Shown: piece after piece, positions 18,675 through 26,390 of the stretch
Numbering within the stretch: position 1 is the first letter of the stretch
How the letters are laid out: each line of letters opens with the position of its first letter
Origin: an uncultured Dehalococcoidia bacterium
Lineage (GTDB): Bacteria; Chloroflexota; Dehalococcoidia; Lucifugimonadales; G958296245
Assembly (NCBI GenBank): GCA_958296245.1
Contig: OY282458.1
Span: 2,298,197 to 2,362,196 of the forward strand
Length of the DNA stretch: 64,000 nt
Direction: 5' to 3'
Program-made: the position numbers and the translations under genes
Notes under the pieces: model-generated
Told to the model about the DNA's origin: nothing
Seen by the model: the letters and a program-made list of their open reading frames with translations, nothing else
Database searches by the model: none

Positions 18675-18827
18675 AGGGGAACCCCGCCTCATGTCCAACT
18701 ATACTGCTTGTGATCGGCTAATATGGGTCAATGTATATCAAAATCGGAAAGCGCGTCAATCAAGAGTGCAGGCTAGGTTTGGTTGTAATGAGCTAGCTCG
18801 GCCTTAGCTCATTACAAGTGCCGAATG

Positions 18828-19052
18828 TCAGGATTCGGCCTTGATTTGGTCTATCTCATCGGCCATACCCTTGCCCTGCGTCTGTTCTGGCTCCAACTCC
18901 GGCAGCCGGCATTCCCGCCAGGGCTGCTGCATGTACCCGCAGTACTGGCGGGCGCTCGAAGACACGCAGTCCGGCCACGCGCACTTCGTCTCCCCTTCGG
19001 CGGTCGTCCTGAACCGGATGGGCATCAGATCACCATCCACGTCTCCAAACAT
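18828..19052 (-). CDS. Small protein with four cysteines
   Basis: A 74-residue frame with a compact CAWPDC ... YCGY ... C segment in its middle and a charged C terminus. Codon third positions are GC-rich, as in real genes nearby. The family is not recognised. It is divergent from, and only 11 bp away from, the fibronectin-like fragment at 19064, so both may be remnants meeting at a rearrangement joint. Confidence 0.35.
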   Translation of the reverse strand: MFGDVDGDLMPIRFRTTAEGETKCAWPDCVSSSARQYCGYMQQPWRECRLPELEPEQTQGKGMADEIDQIKAES

Positions 19053-19063
19053 CTTGATCCGAT

Positions 19064-19480
19064 GTGGCCGCTCTCGGTTTTGTTGACGAGGGCCTGCAGC
19101 CGGGTAACGTCTACTACTACCTGGTGGGAGCGTGCAACCACCTAGGATGTACCGAGTTCGACGATGACCCGGTGGCCGGCGTCACCGAGTCCGACGCAGA
19201 TGTCGACGTCCCGTCAATCCCCAAAGACGTGGGATTCGTCAGGAAGTTGGTTGACGTCTTTCCTGACGTTGACCGGGTGACCTGGACTGCCGTGGAGGGA
19301 GCAACCTACTACGAAGTGTTCAGAGCCGGAGACAGGCTGACCGCAGTGAGCGCCCCGTTGACTACCAGCTCCCACACGGACCTGGGCCGCTCACCCGAGC
19401 GCTCATTCACCGTCACATATGCCCCAAACTACCAGGTCCGCGCGTGCAACAAGGCCGGTTGCTCTTCTCTATCCCAGTAG
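19064..19480 (+). pseudogene. Fibronectin type III-like fragment
   Basis: The frame reads like the end of a larger extracellular protein: PGNVYYYLVGACNHLGC, then VTWTAVEGATYYEVFRAG, then YQVRACNKAGCSSLSQ and a stop. These are the strand patterns of one and a half FN3-like repeats, each ending in a Cys-containing AC-N-x-x-GC motif. There is no signal peptide and no ribosome binding site before the GTG at 19064. I read it as the 3' remnant of a surface-protein gene. Confidence 0.5.
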
Positions 19481-19727
19481 CTCTTCCAGCCAGAATGTTC
19501 GCGATTCGGTACGCTTAGGCCCACTAGCGTGGGCTCGCACGTCCGGGGAAGAATCAGGCTGCCGGGGATTGCAGGCCCCCGAGCCACAGTTCAAAGATGG
19601 TACTGCCTACCGTCAAAATAGGCCCACCATGCCGCACCATAACAAGAGCCTTCACGCTGCGGTTCCTGCTGATGGTGTAGAGGCTGAGACGGAGCAGACG
19701 CCGGTAAGGTGAAGGACGGGAGCGCCG

Positions 19728-20306
19728 TTAGGGCCTGCTGAGCTTGATTGTTCCGATCTCTCCTCGTCCCCTCCCCGTATAGTAGTTGCCCTCAAGGCCA
19801 GAGTCGGTTAGCCCAAGGGTTGCCGTGCCTCTGTGCATCGCCATCGTGTCCGGGGCGTTTGGCTTGGGCTCGTTGACGTACTGATAGGACAGTTCGGGAT
19901 CGGGTAGATCAATAGTTCTCAGGCTGGCCGTGATGCTGTGAGAACGAGAATGTTCAGTATCGAGCCTGACGAGTATCTTCGACCATCGCTGTAGGATGAC
20001 CACGGAAACCGAGTGGGCGCGGCCATCCTGGCCGTAGGAGGATTGAACCTCGCCAACCCACTTCCCATTGAGGTCGGGTAACTGGATGAGGCTGAGTTTC
20101 CTAAGCAGCCCAAGCCTCCAGATATAGCGGTCGAACAACCAATGGAGGCCCGAATAGAACCCCGCGAACGAAGGCACGCTCACCCACCACTGAGGCTCGA
20201 AGTCGATGGCGTCCAGCCCGATATGGAAGAACCAGACTACGAACATGCTGATGGCGGCGAGGGCAGCGGCAACCCTCTCCTTTCCTTCTATCTCATAGGA
20301 GTGCAT
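19728..20306 (-). CDS. cap15: CBASS effector with two membrane helices and a beta-rich domain (Cap15 type)
   Basis: A 192-residue protein. Two hydrophobic helices occupy about 12-31 (AALAAISMFVVWFFHIGL) and 40-58, and a beta-strand-rich domain follows from about 75 to the end, with LNGKWVGEV at its first strand. This is the S-2TMbeta arrangement of Cap15. Family knowledge: the barrel binds a cyclic dinucleotide and the helices then assemble in and disrupt the inner membrane. The start lies 9 nt after the stop of the cyclase gene, so the two form a two-gene operon. Identification rests on topology and context rather than on a sequence motif. Confidence 0.75.
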   Translation of the reverse strand: MHSYEIEGKERVAAALAAISMFVVWFFHIGLDAIDFEPQWWVSVPSFAGFYSGLHWLFDRYIWRLGLLRKLSLIQLPDLNGKWVGEVQSSYGQDGRAHSVSVVILQRWSKILVRLDTEHSRSHSITASLRTIDLPDPELSYQYVNEPKPNAPDTMAMHRGTATLGLTDSGLEGNYYTGRGRGEIGTIKLSRP

Positions 20307-20315
20307 CTCAGCTGG

Positions 20316-21194
20316 TCAACTCCATTCGTTCCACAGGGATACCAACTGATTCGCGAAGGCCTTCGCATCCTCGACCGACCACTGCTCAGGAGACGGACCG
20401 AACAGCCATTGCTGACCGTTCTGGCAAACTAGCTTGTCGAGATTGTTCTGGACCATCCAGTTCACGATTGAGCAGTAGGTCTCTTGAAAGCGGGCCTGGA
20501 ACGCCGAATCTGGCGCGTTGTAGATGAGACACTCGACAAAATACGAAGGGGCAAGCCCCTGCCCAATCCGATTGTCAGACTCCAGGCAATTCCGGGCGTT
20601 CTTGAACATCCTCACTGTCCGCTTGTACCGGTCCCTGGTGCGGCTGCTCTTGGCTGCGCCGTTCTCGTAGTGCTTTTTCGGGTAGTTCACTATCCAGTGC
20701 TTGTCACGCAATGCCCAGAAAGTGATGCCCTTTACGTATGAGCGGTAACTGGTATATCTCCGGTGCTCCATGCAGACGACGACGTCAGCCGCCAGCCTTG
20801 GAGGGTCTGCCCTGAGTTTGATCGACTTGTTGCCCTGCGTCACCATCCCCTGGCCGAACCCACCCTCGAGGGCCTTCAGGGTCTCGCCCCTGAAGCCATT
20901 CCAACTGTGGGTAGCCGGCGGGAATGATGAGGCAAGCGACTCCTGCTCATATTCGGAAAGCGAGCCTGCGTCGTGGCGGAACGCTGATGTCAGTTCCAAC
21001 ACCACGTCAACGTCGCTGTCGCCCCGGATGTTAGTGTCGTTCCGGTAGGACCCTTGCAGGTAGAAATCGTAAGTCATGCCCTGCGGCCATTCGTATGCAT
21101 CCAACACCTTTCGGATAGCCTCATGCGTACGTTTGGATGAGTCCTGAGCCCCGTGGTTGGACCATCTGCTGAGTTGAGATTCCGGGATTGGCAT
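20316..21194 (-). CDS. CBASS cyclic-nucleotide synthase (CD-NTase, SMODS domain)
   Basis: The 292-residue nucleotidyltransferase has the signature LQGSYRNDTNIRGDSDVDVV: Gly-Ser at 48-49, metal-binding Asp61 and Asp63, with a third Asp (about 137) in LAADVVV. The start chosen is the ATG 7 nt after AGGAGG (21202-21207); a Met two codons upstream is too close to that site. On phage infection the family makes a cyclic di- or oligonucleotide second messenger. The product here cannot be told from sequence, although Cap15 partners usually point to a cyclic dinucleotide. There are no ubiquitin-like or HORMA accessory genes, so this is a minimal (type I) CBASS. Confidence 0.88.
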   Translation of the reverse strand: MPIPESQLSRWSNHGAQDSSKRTHEAIRKVLDAYEWPQGMTYDFYLQGSYRNDTNIRGDSDVDVVLELTSAFRHDAGSLSEYEQESLASSFPPATHSWNGFRGETLKALEGGFGQGMVTQGNKSIKLRADPPRLAADVVVCMEHRRYTSYRSYVKGITFWALRDKHWIVNYPKKHYENGAAKSSRTRDRYKRTVRMFKNARNCLESDNRIGQGLAPSYFVECLIYNAPDSAFQARFQETYCSIVNWMVQNNLDKLVCQNGQQWLFGPSPEQWSVEDAKAFANQLVSLWNEWS

Positions 21195-21307
21195 GGTCAT
21201 TCCTCCTGTGCGGATGCCCCTTCCCCATAAGCCTACTCCGATACATCCCATACTGTCAACTTGGCTGCGTGTTGACTTATTAGCATGGCACGGGTTAGAC
21301 TCATTTT

Positions 21308-21913
21308 ATGACGCCTATGAAAAAGGTAGCGGACGTCTACCAGGGCCTTGCCCGATTTGGGCGGGGGGCCGGGGCGCGGCGCGGCGATTGGACTCTTCGG
21401 CTCGTCGAGAGCAGCGACGTGCATGAGGACGGCTGGCTGGGCTTGGACGGCCTCCGAGAGGTAGGCGTGGTCCAGCGCGTCCGCACCGAGCGGCACCTGC
21501 TGCGCCCCTTCGACGTGCTGGTTACGGCGCGCTCCGGTTCCGTCCAAGTCGCGCTCGTCCCGCCGGAGGTGTCCAGGACCGTGGCGGGGGTGACGCTGCT
21601 GGTGGTGCGGCCCAGAGAGCCGGAATCCGGCATGGGCCATTGGCTGTGGTACTTCCTCACCTCGGCCCATGGCCGCGCGCAGCTCGCCAAGCGCATGACG
21701 GTCAGCGCCACCCTCAAGTCGCTGTCTGCCAGGAATCTGGGCGAGCTTCAAGTTCCCGTGCCGTCCCCTCGCGAGCTCGACACGGTGGCCCGGCTCGTGG
21801 AGGCGTCCGAGGCGGCGTATGGGGCAACGGTAGAGGCCGCCCGCCTGCGCCGCGAGACGCTCCGCGATTCGATAATTCACCGCATCGGCCGCAGGGCCGT
21901 ACCGACAACCTAG
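21308..21913 (+). CDS. Half-size type I restriction specificity (HsdS-like) protein
   Basis: A 201-residue protein with one target-recognition domain followed by one long helix, that is, half of a normal S subunit. SATLKSLSARNLGELQVPVP is the typical end of an HsdS target-recognition domain. It precedes hsdM by 12 nt in the same operon. Two copies could dimerise to recognise a palindromic sequence, as known for half-S proteins, or it could compete with the full-size S at 24106-25332. No frameshift is needed to explain its size, and the stop is clean. Confidence 0.75.
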   Translation: MTPMKKVADVYQGLARFGRGAGARRGDWTLRLVESSDVHEDGWLGLDGLREVGVVQRVRTERHLLRPFDVLVTARSGSVQVALVPPEVSRTVAGVTLLVVRPREPESGMGHWLWYFLTSAHGRAQLAKRMTVSATLKSLSARNLGELQVPVPSPRELDTVARLVEASEAAYGATVEAARLRRETLRDSIIHRIGRRAVPTT

Positions 21914-21925
21914 AGGAGGGTCCCA

Positions 21926-23455
21926 ATGCCGCTCACCAGGCAGGAGCTCGAGTCGAAGCTGTGGCAGGCCGCCGACATCCTGCGCGGGCAGATCGACGCC
22001 GCCGACTACAAGAACTACATCTTCTCGATCCTCTTCCTGAAGCGGCTCTCGGACCGCTTCGACGAGGAGGTGGAGCACGCCGCGGCGTCCGGCGTCGCCC
22101 GCGACGTGGCGCTCAGCGACCGCGACGAGCATGAGTTCTTCGTCCCGGAGTCGGCCCGCTGGCCCGCTCTCGCCGGGGCCTCGATGAACCTCGGCGAAGC
22201 CCTCAACGCCGCCAGCCACGCCGTCGAGGAGGCCAACACCCCGAGGCTGGACGGGGTGCTGGCGGGCGCCAACTGGAACGACGAGTCCAAGCTGGGCAGC
22301 CCGGCCAACCGCGAGCGCATCATCCGCCGCCTGCTCAACCACTTTGGCGGCCTCGACCTGCGCGACGAGAGCCTGCGGGTGGACGCGGCCGGCGGGGGCA
22401 ACGTGCTGGGCGACGCCTACGAGTACCTCATCGACAGGTTCGCAGACGACGCAGGCAAGAAGGGCGGCGAGTTCTACACGCCCCGCCCTGTCGTGCGCCT
22501 CATCATCGAGCTGCTTCAGCCCCGCCAAGGGATGCGCATATGCGACCCCACGGCGGGCTCCGGCGGGATGCTCATCTACACCGCGCAGTACGTGCAGGAG
22601 CAGGGCGGAGACCGGCGCAACTTGGCCCTGCACGGACAGGAGCGCAACCTGGGCACGCTGGCCGCCGGCAAGCTCAACCTGCTGCTGCACGGCCTGTCCG
22701 CCGCGCAGCTGGAGGCGGGCGACGTCATCGCCGAGCCGAAGCTGGTGGACCCGTCGGGAAGGCTGTTCTCCTACGACCGGGTGATAGCCAATCCGCCCTT
22801 CAGCCTCAAGAACTGGGGCCACGACTTCGCGCCCAACGACCCGCACCACCGCTTCGACCGCTACGGCGCCATCCCGCCCAAGACGAAGGGCGACCTGGCC
22901 TTCCTGCTGCACATGCTCGGCGTGACCAACCCCCAAGGGATGGTGGGCGTGGTGATGCCCCACGGCGTCCTGTTCCGGGGCGGCGCCGAGGGGAAGATAC
23001 GCCGGGGCATCGTGGAGGCCGACCTGTTCGAGGCGGTCATAGGGCTGGCGCCCAACCTGTTCTCCGGCGCCAGCATCCCCGTGGCGATCTGCGTGCTGAA
23101 CAAGGCCAAGCCCGCCGAGCGGAGCGGCAAGACGCTGTTCGTAGACGCGGCTCAGGAGGGCTGCTTCCGGCAGGGCAAGGCGCGGAACTTCATCGACCGC
23201 GAGCACGTCGCCAAGATAGTCGAGGCGTACCGCGCATTCGAGGACGTGGAACGGTTCGCCCACGTCGCGGACCTGGAGGAGATGCGGGCCAACGATTTCA
23301 ACCTGAACATCAGCCGCTACGTGGACACCACCGAGCCGGTGGACGTGATGAGCGTCGAGGACGCCCTGACGCAGCTGCGGGACGCGGAGCGTCGGCGGGA
23401 CGAGGCCGTGTCGAAGATGGACGAACTGCTGGCGGAGTTGGGCTATGCCCGATAG
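21926..23455 (+). CDS. hsdM: Type I restriction-modification methylase subunit HsdM
   Basis: A 509-residue protein with an HsdM_N helical domain (about 1-130), S-adenosylmethionine motif I CDPTAGSGGM (about 207-216) and catalytic NPPF (about 288-291). It methylates adenine in the target sequence as part of an M2S or R2M2S complex. GAGGAGGG precedes the ATG. Length and motifs are normal and nothing suggests damage. It lies between the half-size S gene and the DUF4160 gene. Confidence 0.95.
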   Translation: MPLTRQELESKLWQAADILRGQIDAADYKNYIFSILFLKRLSDRFDEEVEHAAASGVARDVALSDRDEHEFFVPESARWPALAGASMNLGEALNAASHAVEEANTPRLDGVLAGANWNDESKLGSPANRERIIRRLLNHFGGLDLRDESLRVDAAGGGNVLGDAYEYLIDRFADDAGKKGGEFYTPRPVVRLIIELLQPRQGMRICDPTAGSGGMLIYTAQYVQEQGGDRRNLALHGQERNLGTLAAGKLNLLLHGLSAAQLEAGDVIAEPKLVDPSGRLFSYDRVIANPPFSLKNWGHDFAPNDPHHRFDRYGAIPPKTKGDLAFLLHMLGVTNPQGMVGVVMPHGVLFRGGAEGKIRRGIVEADLFEAVIGLAPNLFSGASIPVAICVLNKAKPAERSGKTLFVDAAQEGCFRQGKARNFIDREHVAKIVEAYRAFEDVERFAHVADLEEMRANDFNLNISRYVDTTEPVDVMSVEDALTQLRDAERRRDEAVSKMDELLAELGYAR

Positions 23456-23470
23456 GGTCACAGGTGAGCG

Positions 23471-23707
23471 ATGCCGACGATATTGAGAGAGGGGCCGTTT
23501 CGACTCTTCTTCTATTTGAGTGACCGGGGAGAGCCTCCTCACGTGCAAGTTGAACGTGACAACCGGGTCGCCAAGTTCTGGCTGGCCCCGGTCAGACTCC
23601 AGCGCACAGGCGGATTGAGGCGTCACGAGATACGCCGTATTGAGAGAATAATTGAAGAGAATCAAACGTTGCTTATGGAGGGATGGAATGTACGTTTCAA
23701 CTCTTGA
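23471..23707 (+). CDS. DUF4160 protein (toxin-antitoxin-like partner)
   Basis: A 78-residue protein with the DUF4160 pattern: an early FFYLSDRGEPPHVQVER strand pair and a C-terminal helix RIERIIEENQTLLMEGWN. It is normally encoded just before a DUF2442 protein, as here, with the two frames overlapping by 20 nt. The pair behaves like a toxin-antitoxin or small stress module in many genomes, but its biochemistry is unknown. Here it is inserted between hsdM and hsdS. Confidence 0.8.
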   Translation: MPTILREGPFRLFFYLSDRGEPPHVQVERDNRVAKFWLAPVRLQRTGGLRRHEIRRIERIIEENQTLLMEGWNVRFNS

Positions 23708-24056
23708 GGTGAGTGTCCCTGAGGCGGAGGGCGTGACTGTCACCGAGGACACGTTGACCGTCGAGCTGTCCGACGGCCGGACCATCTCGGTCCCGCTGGC
23801 CTGGTACCCCAGGCTGGTTCATGCTACGCCGCAGGAACGCACCAATTGGCGGATGATCGGCACAGGCCAGGGCATCCACTGGCCCGACTTGGACGAGGAT
23901 CTTAGCGTGGAGGGCTTGCTGGCGGGCCGAAAGTCCGGAGAGAGCCAACGGTCTTTCAAGCAGTGGCTGGAGGCGAAAAAGGAGGGGCGCGGCCTGACGC
24001 TGTACGAGCTCCGCGCCTACGAAAAGGAGCGGCAATCGATGGCTGGTGACCAGTAG
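23688..24056 (+). CDS. DUF2442 protein
   Basis: Starting at the ATG inside the end of the DUF4160 gene gives 122 residues. The N-terminal half is a DUF2442 domain (LTVELSDGRTISVPLAWYPR, then WRMIGTGQGIHWPDLDEDLS). The tail is a charged helix ending in MAGDQ. The next gene, hsdS, begins with MAGKTQ, and the DNA around both (GATGGCTGGT) matches for 10 bp, which hints that the insertion of this pair copied the start of hsdS. Confidence 0.78.
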   Translation: MYVSTLEVSVPEAEGVTVTEDTLTVELSDGRTISVPLAWYPRLVHATPQERTNWRMIGTGQGIHWPDLDEDLSVEGLLAGRKSGESQRSFKQWLEAKKEGRGLTLYELRAYEKERQSMAGDQ

Positions 24057-24105
24057 AGATGGTCGAGATAGAGGTTGCGCTGCCCCAGGCGGCAACGTGG
24101 GGCTG

Positions 24106-25332
24106 ATGGCTGGTAAGACGCAAGTACCGGAGGGCTGGCAGTTAGTACAGCTGGGGGGTGTAGCGGAAGTGGTGATGGGGCAGTCACCGCCTAGTACAAC
24201 TGTGTTCGATTGGGACGACCAACATAGCAGCAATACCGGGCTGCCGTTCATCCAAGGCAATGCAGAGTTTAACGACAGATTCCCGCAGCCAGTGAAATGG
24301 TGCATCGAACCTCTTAAGATAGCAAGACAAGGCGACGCCTTGATCAGTGTTCGTGCACCAGTGGGCGAAACCAATCGCGCCAATTGCCTGCTTGCCATCG
24401 GACGTGGCCTCGCCGCGATACGGTTCATCGTTGCGGATTCATCCTTTGGCTGGCACATCCTCAACCATGCAAAGCAGTCCTTTGAGCGTGTGACCCAGGG
24501 GAGTACATTCAAGGCAATTGGCGGCAAGGAAGTCCGCTCTCTTCCTATCCTCCTCCCGCCCATGGCAGAGCAGCGGGCCATTGCCGCCGTGCTGGACTCC
24601 ATCGACGAGGCCATCGAGGGCGCCGAGGCCGTCATCGCCGCCGCCGAGCGCCTGCGCGACGCCCTGCTCCACGAACTGCTAACCCGCGGCATCCCCGGCC
24701 GGCACACCGAATGGCGGGACGCGCCGGGCGTCGGCACCATACCGGCAGACTGGGAGGTGGCGCGGCTGGGAGACGTGGCGGAGGTCAATCGTGATAGCTG
24801 GGATCCGGTCGAAGGTTCACCAATCCTCTATTTGGACTTGACTGCGGTCGTTGCTCCGGGGATATTGTCCTCTCCGAAGGAGGTCGCCGCGAAGGATGCT
24901 CCCAGCCGCGCCCGTCGCCAAGTGCAGTCGGGAGACGTCCTCGTGAGCACGGTCCGGCCTTATCTCAGAGGCTTCGCCCGCGTTCGCCATGCACCGGATA
25001 ATTTGGTTGCTTCAACCGGGTTTGCTGTGCTCACTCCGTCGGGTGGCGTCAACGGCTCGTATGTCTACCATCACGTTATGACACCGGGGTTCGCTCGCCA
25101 CCTCGAAGGAGCGATGACAGGTCAGGCATATCCGGCAGTCCGTCCCGACGATGTTGCCTCCTACCGGTTTGGACTCCCGCCCCTGCCGGAGCAGCAGGCC
25201 ATCGCCGCAACGCTGGATGGCGTGGACGAGGCGATTGAAGGCAACAGGGTGGAGCGGGATAGGCTTCAACTACTGAAGGCGTCGGCGTCGGACGCGCTGC
25301 TGACGGGGCGGGTACGGGTGGGGCGGGCTTGA
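24106..25332 (+). CDS. hsdS: Type I restriction specificity subunit HsdS
   Basis: From the ATG at 24106 the product has 408 residues and two target-recognition domains, each followed by a conserved long helix. The first half ends in LLPPMAEQRAIAAVLDSID, and the second in LPPLPEQQAIAATLDGVD. It determines the bipartite DNA sequence recognised by the M and R subunits. The last 34 bp (from 25288) are found again, slightly changed, at 26304-26336. An upstream GTG (24046) would add 20 poorly conserved residues and overlap DUF2442. Confidence 0.92.
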   Translation: MAGKTQVPEGWQLVQLGGVAEVVMGQSPPSTTVFDWDDQHSSNTGLPFIQGNAEFNDRFPQPVKWCIEPLKIARQGDALISVRAPVGETNRANCLLAIGRGLAAIRFIVADSSFGWHILNHAKQSFERVTQGSTFKAIGGKEVRSLPILLPPMAEQRAIAAVLDSIDEAIEGAEAVIAAAERLRDALLHELLTRGIPGRHTEWRDAPGVGTIPADWEVARLGDVAEVNRDSWDPVEGSPILYLDLTAVVAPGILSSPKEVAAKDAPSRARRQVQSGDVLVSTVRPYLRGFARVRHAPDNLVASTGFAVLTPSGGVNGSYVYHHVMTPGFARHLEGAMTGQAYPAVRPDDVASYRFGLPPLPEQQAIAATLDGVDEAIEGNRVERDRLQLLKASASDALLTGRVRVGRA

Positions 25333-25370
25333 TGGTATGATTCGTTCCTATCGGTTAGGGGGCCGACCGC

Positions 25371-26153
25371 ATGGCAGATGGACTGACGTTCGTTATCAAC
25401 CCGGCGGCTGAGCATGCGCCCATCGACTTGCTGGAAAAATCGTTGGTCGACATCAGGCGACTGCTCCGTCACGTGGATGAAGCCATCTACGGAGCCAGCG
25501 CTCAGACCCAATGGATGGTGCGCCAGTTGAGATCCAGCGCTCCCACCATAACCCTTCAACCCGAGCGCGGCAACGGACTGGCTGTCGAAGCGGTGGGCGA
25601 TGGAGTGCGCGTTATTACCGCTGGAACTGACGAGCCCCCGCAATACTTCACCGAGCAGGCGCTCGAAGACCTCAAGAAGATGAGGCGGCTGTTCAGCGGC
25701 AAGGCAAGCGCCAAGTCTATCTACGTCCTGACGAACGGCGAGCGAAGCGCCACCATTGAAAAGGATATCTCGGATAAGGTGAGCCGAATTCTTACCGCCG
25801 GTTACCACAACCTGGGATCGCTGGAGGGAAAGCTGGACGCGATCAACGTCCACGGCCCTCCTACGGTCACGATCTGGGACAGGGTTACTGACGCGCCCGT
25901 CCGCTGCCGCCTTCCGAAAGGCGAAGAGTGGATAGCTCAGGCAAAGGGCTTGCTCCAAAAGAGAGTCCTGGTTGCGGGCAAGGTCCACTACTTCGTCAAC
26001 GGCGCTCCACGGTCGATTCTCGAAGTGACGCATCTGGCGGACGCCAGCCCTGATCCGAGTCTGCCGCGCGCAGAATTCGGCTCCATACCCGATAAGCGAG
26101 TGCTCGAGGTGGGCGCGGCGGAATGGCTGAAGTCGGTCAGAGGGGTGAGCTAG
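25371..26153 (+). CDS. Unknown 260-residue protein paired with a PIN-domain fragment
   Basis: I do not recognise a named family. The N-terminal half is helical and charged (IDLLEKSLVDIRRLLRHVDE), and the C-terminal third is beta-rich (LGSLEGKLDAINVHGPP ... KRVLVAGKVHYFVNGAP). The protein at 26391-27248 has the same plan: an N-terminal L-x-x-L-x-x-x-L-x-x-V helix, then a strand with G-x-L-x-x-(I/V)-D, then V-x-V-x-G before the last strands. Both precede a PIN gene, so a large antitoxin-like role is likely. It lies 38 nt after hsdS and 10 nt before the PIN fragment. Confidence 0.7.
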   Translation: MADGLTFVINPAAEHAPIDLLEKSLVDIRRLLRHVDEAIYGASAQTQWMVRQLRSSAPTITLQPERGNGLAVEAVGDGVRVITAGTDEPPQYFTEQALEDLKKMRRLFSGKASAKSIYVLTNGERSATIEKDISDKVSRILTAGYHNLGSLEGKLDAINVHGPPTVTIWDRVTDAPVRCRLPKGEEWIAQAKGLLQKRVLVAGKVHYFVNGAPRSILEVTHLADASPDPSLPRAEFGSIPDKRVLEVGAAEWLKSVRGVS

Positions 26154-26163
26154 GGGAATAGAC

Positions 26164-26319
26164 ATGCCCACCCCGCGCCGTCTCTGGGACTCATGCACCA
26201 TCATAGACTACCTCGCAGGCAGTCCAGAGGTGGCCGAGACGTGCTCGCAAATCATAGAGCAGGCCGAACGTGGAGGACTCTCTATTGTCGTATCGGCAAT
26301 GGCTCGGACGCGCTGCTGA
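26164..26319 (+). pseudogene. PIN-domain (VapC-like) toxin, 3' truncated
   Basis: The 51-residue frame begins like a PIN ribonuclease (RRLWDSCTIIDYLAG with the first acidic residue) and continues to VVSAMA. It then runs into a copy of the hsdS 3' end, where a TGA stops it. The remaining acidic residues of the active site are missing, so it cannot be active. The breakpoint is exactly where the hsdS-like sequence begins (26304). Confidence 0.75.
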
Positions 26320-26336
26320 CGGGCGGGTGCGGGCGG
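26304..26336 (+). repeat. Copy of the hsdS 3' end
   Basis: This 33-bp stretch matches 25288-25321, the last codons of hsdS, with one gap and two mismatches (shared core TCGGACGCGCTGCTGACGGG). It truncates the PIN gene on its left and precedes the second large-protein/PIN cassette on its right. It marks a recombination joint between cassettes. Confidence 0.8.
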
Positions 26337-26390
26337 CAGTATAAGCTATGAGGCTATTGCAACACCATTTCGACGCAGAGGGAGGAGGGC

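Noticed and set aside
21233-23785. A minus-strand open frame of about 850 codons opposite the half-size hsdS and hsdM
   Set aside because: It is the shadow of GC-rich plus-strand genes that have clear HsdM and HsdS motifs. Its own translation is low-complexity, rich in Arg/His/Leu/Gly, with no domain.
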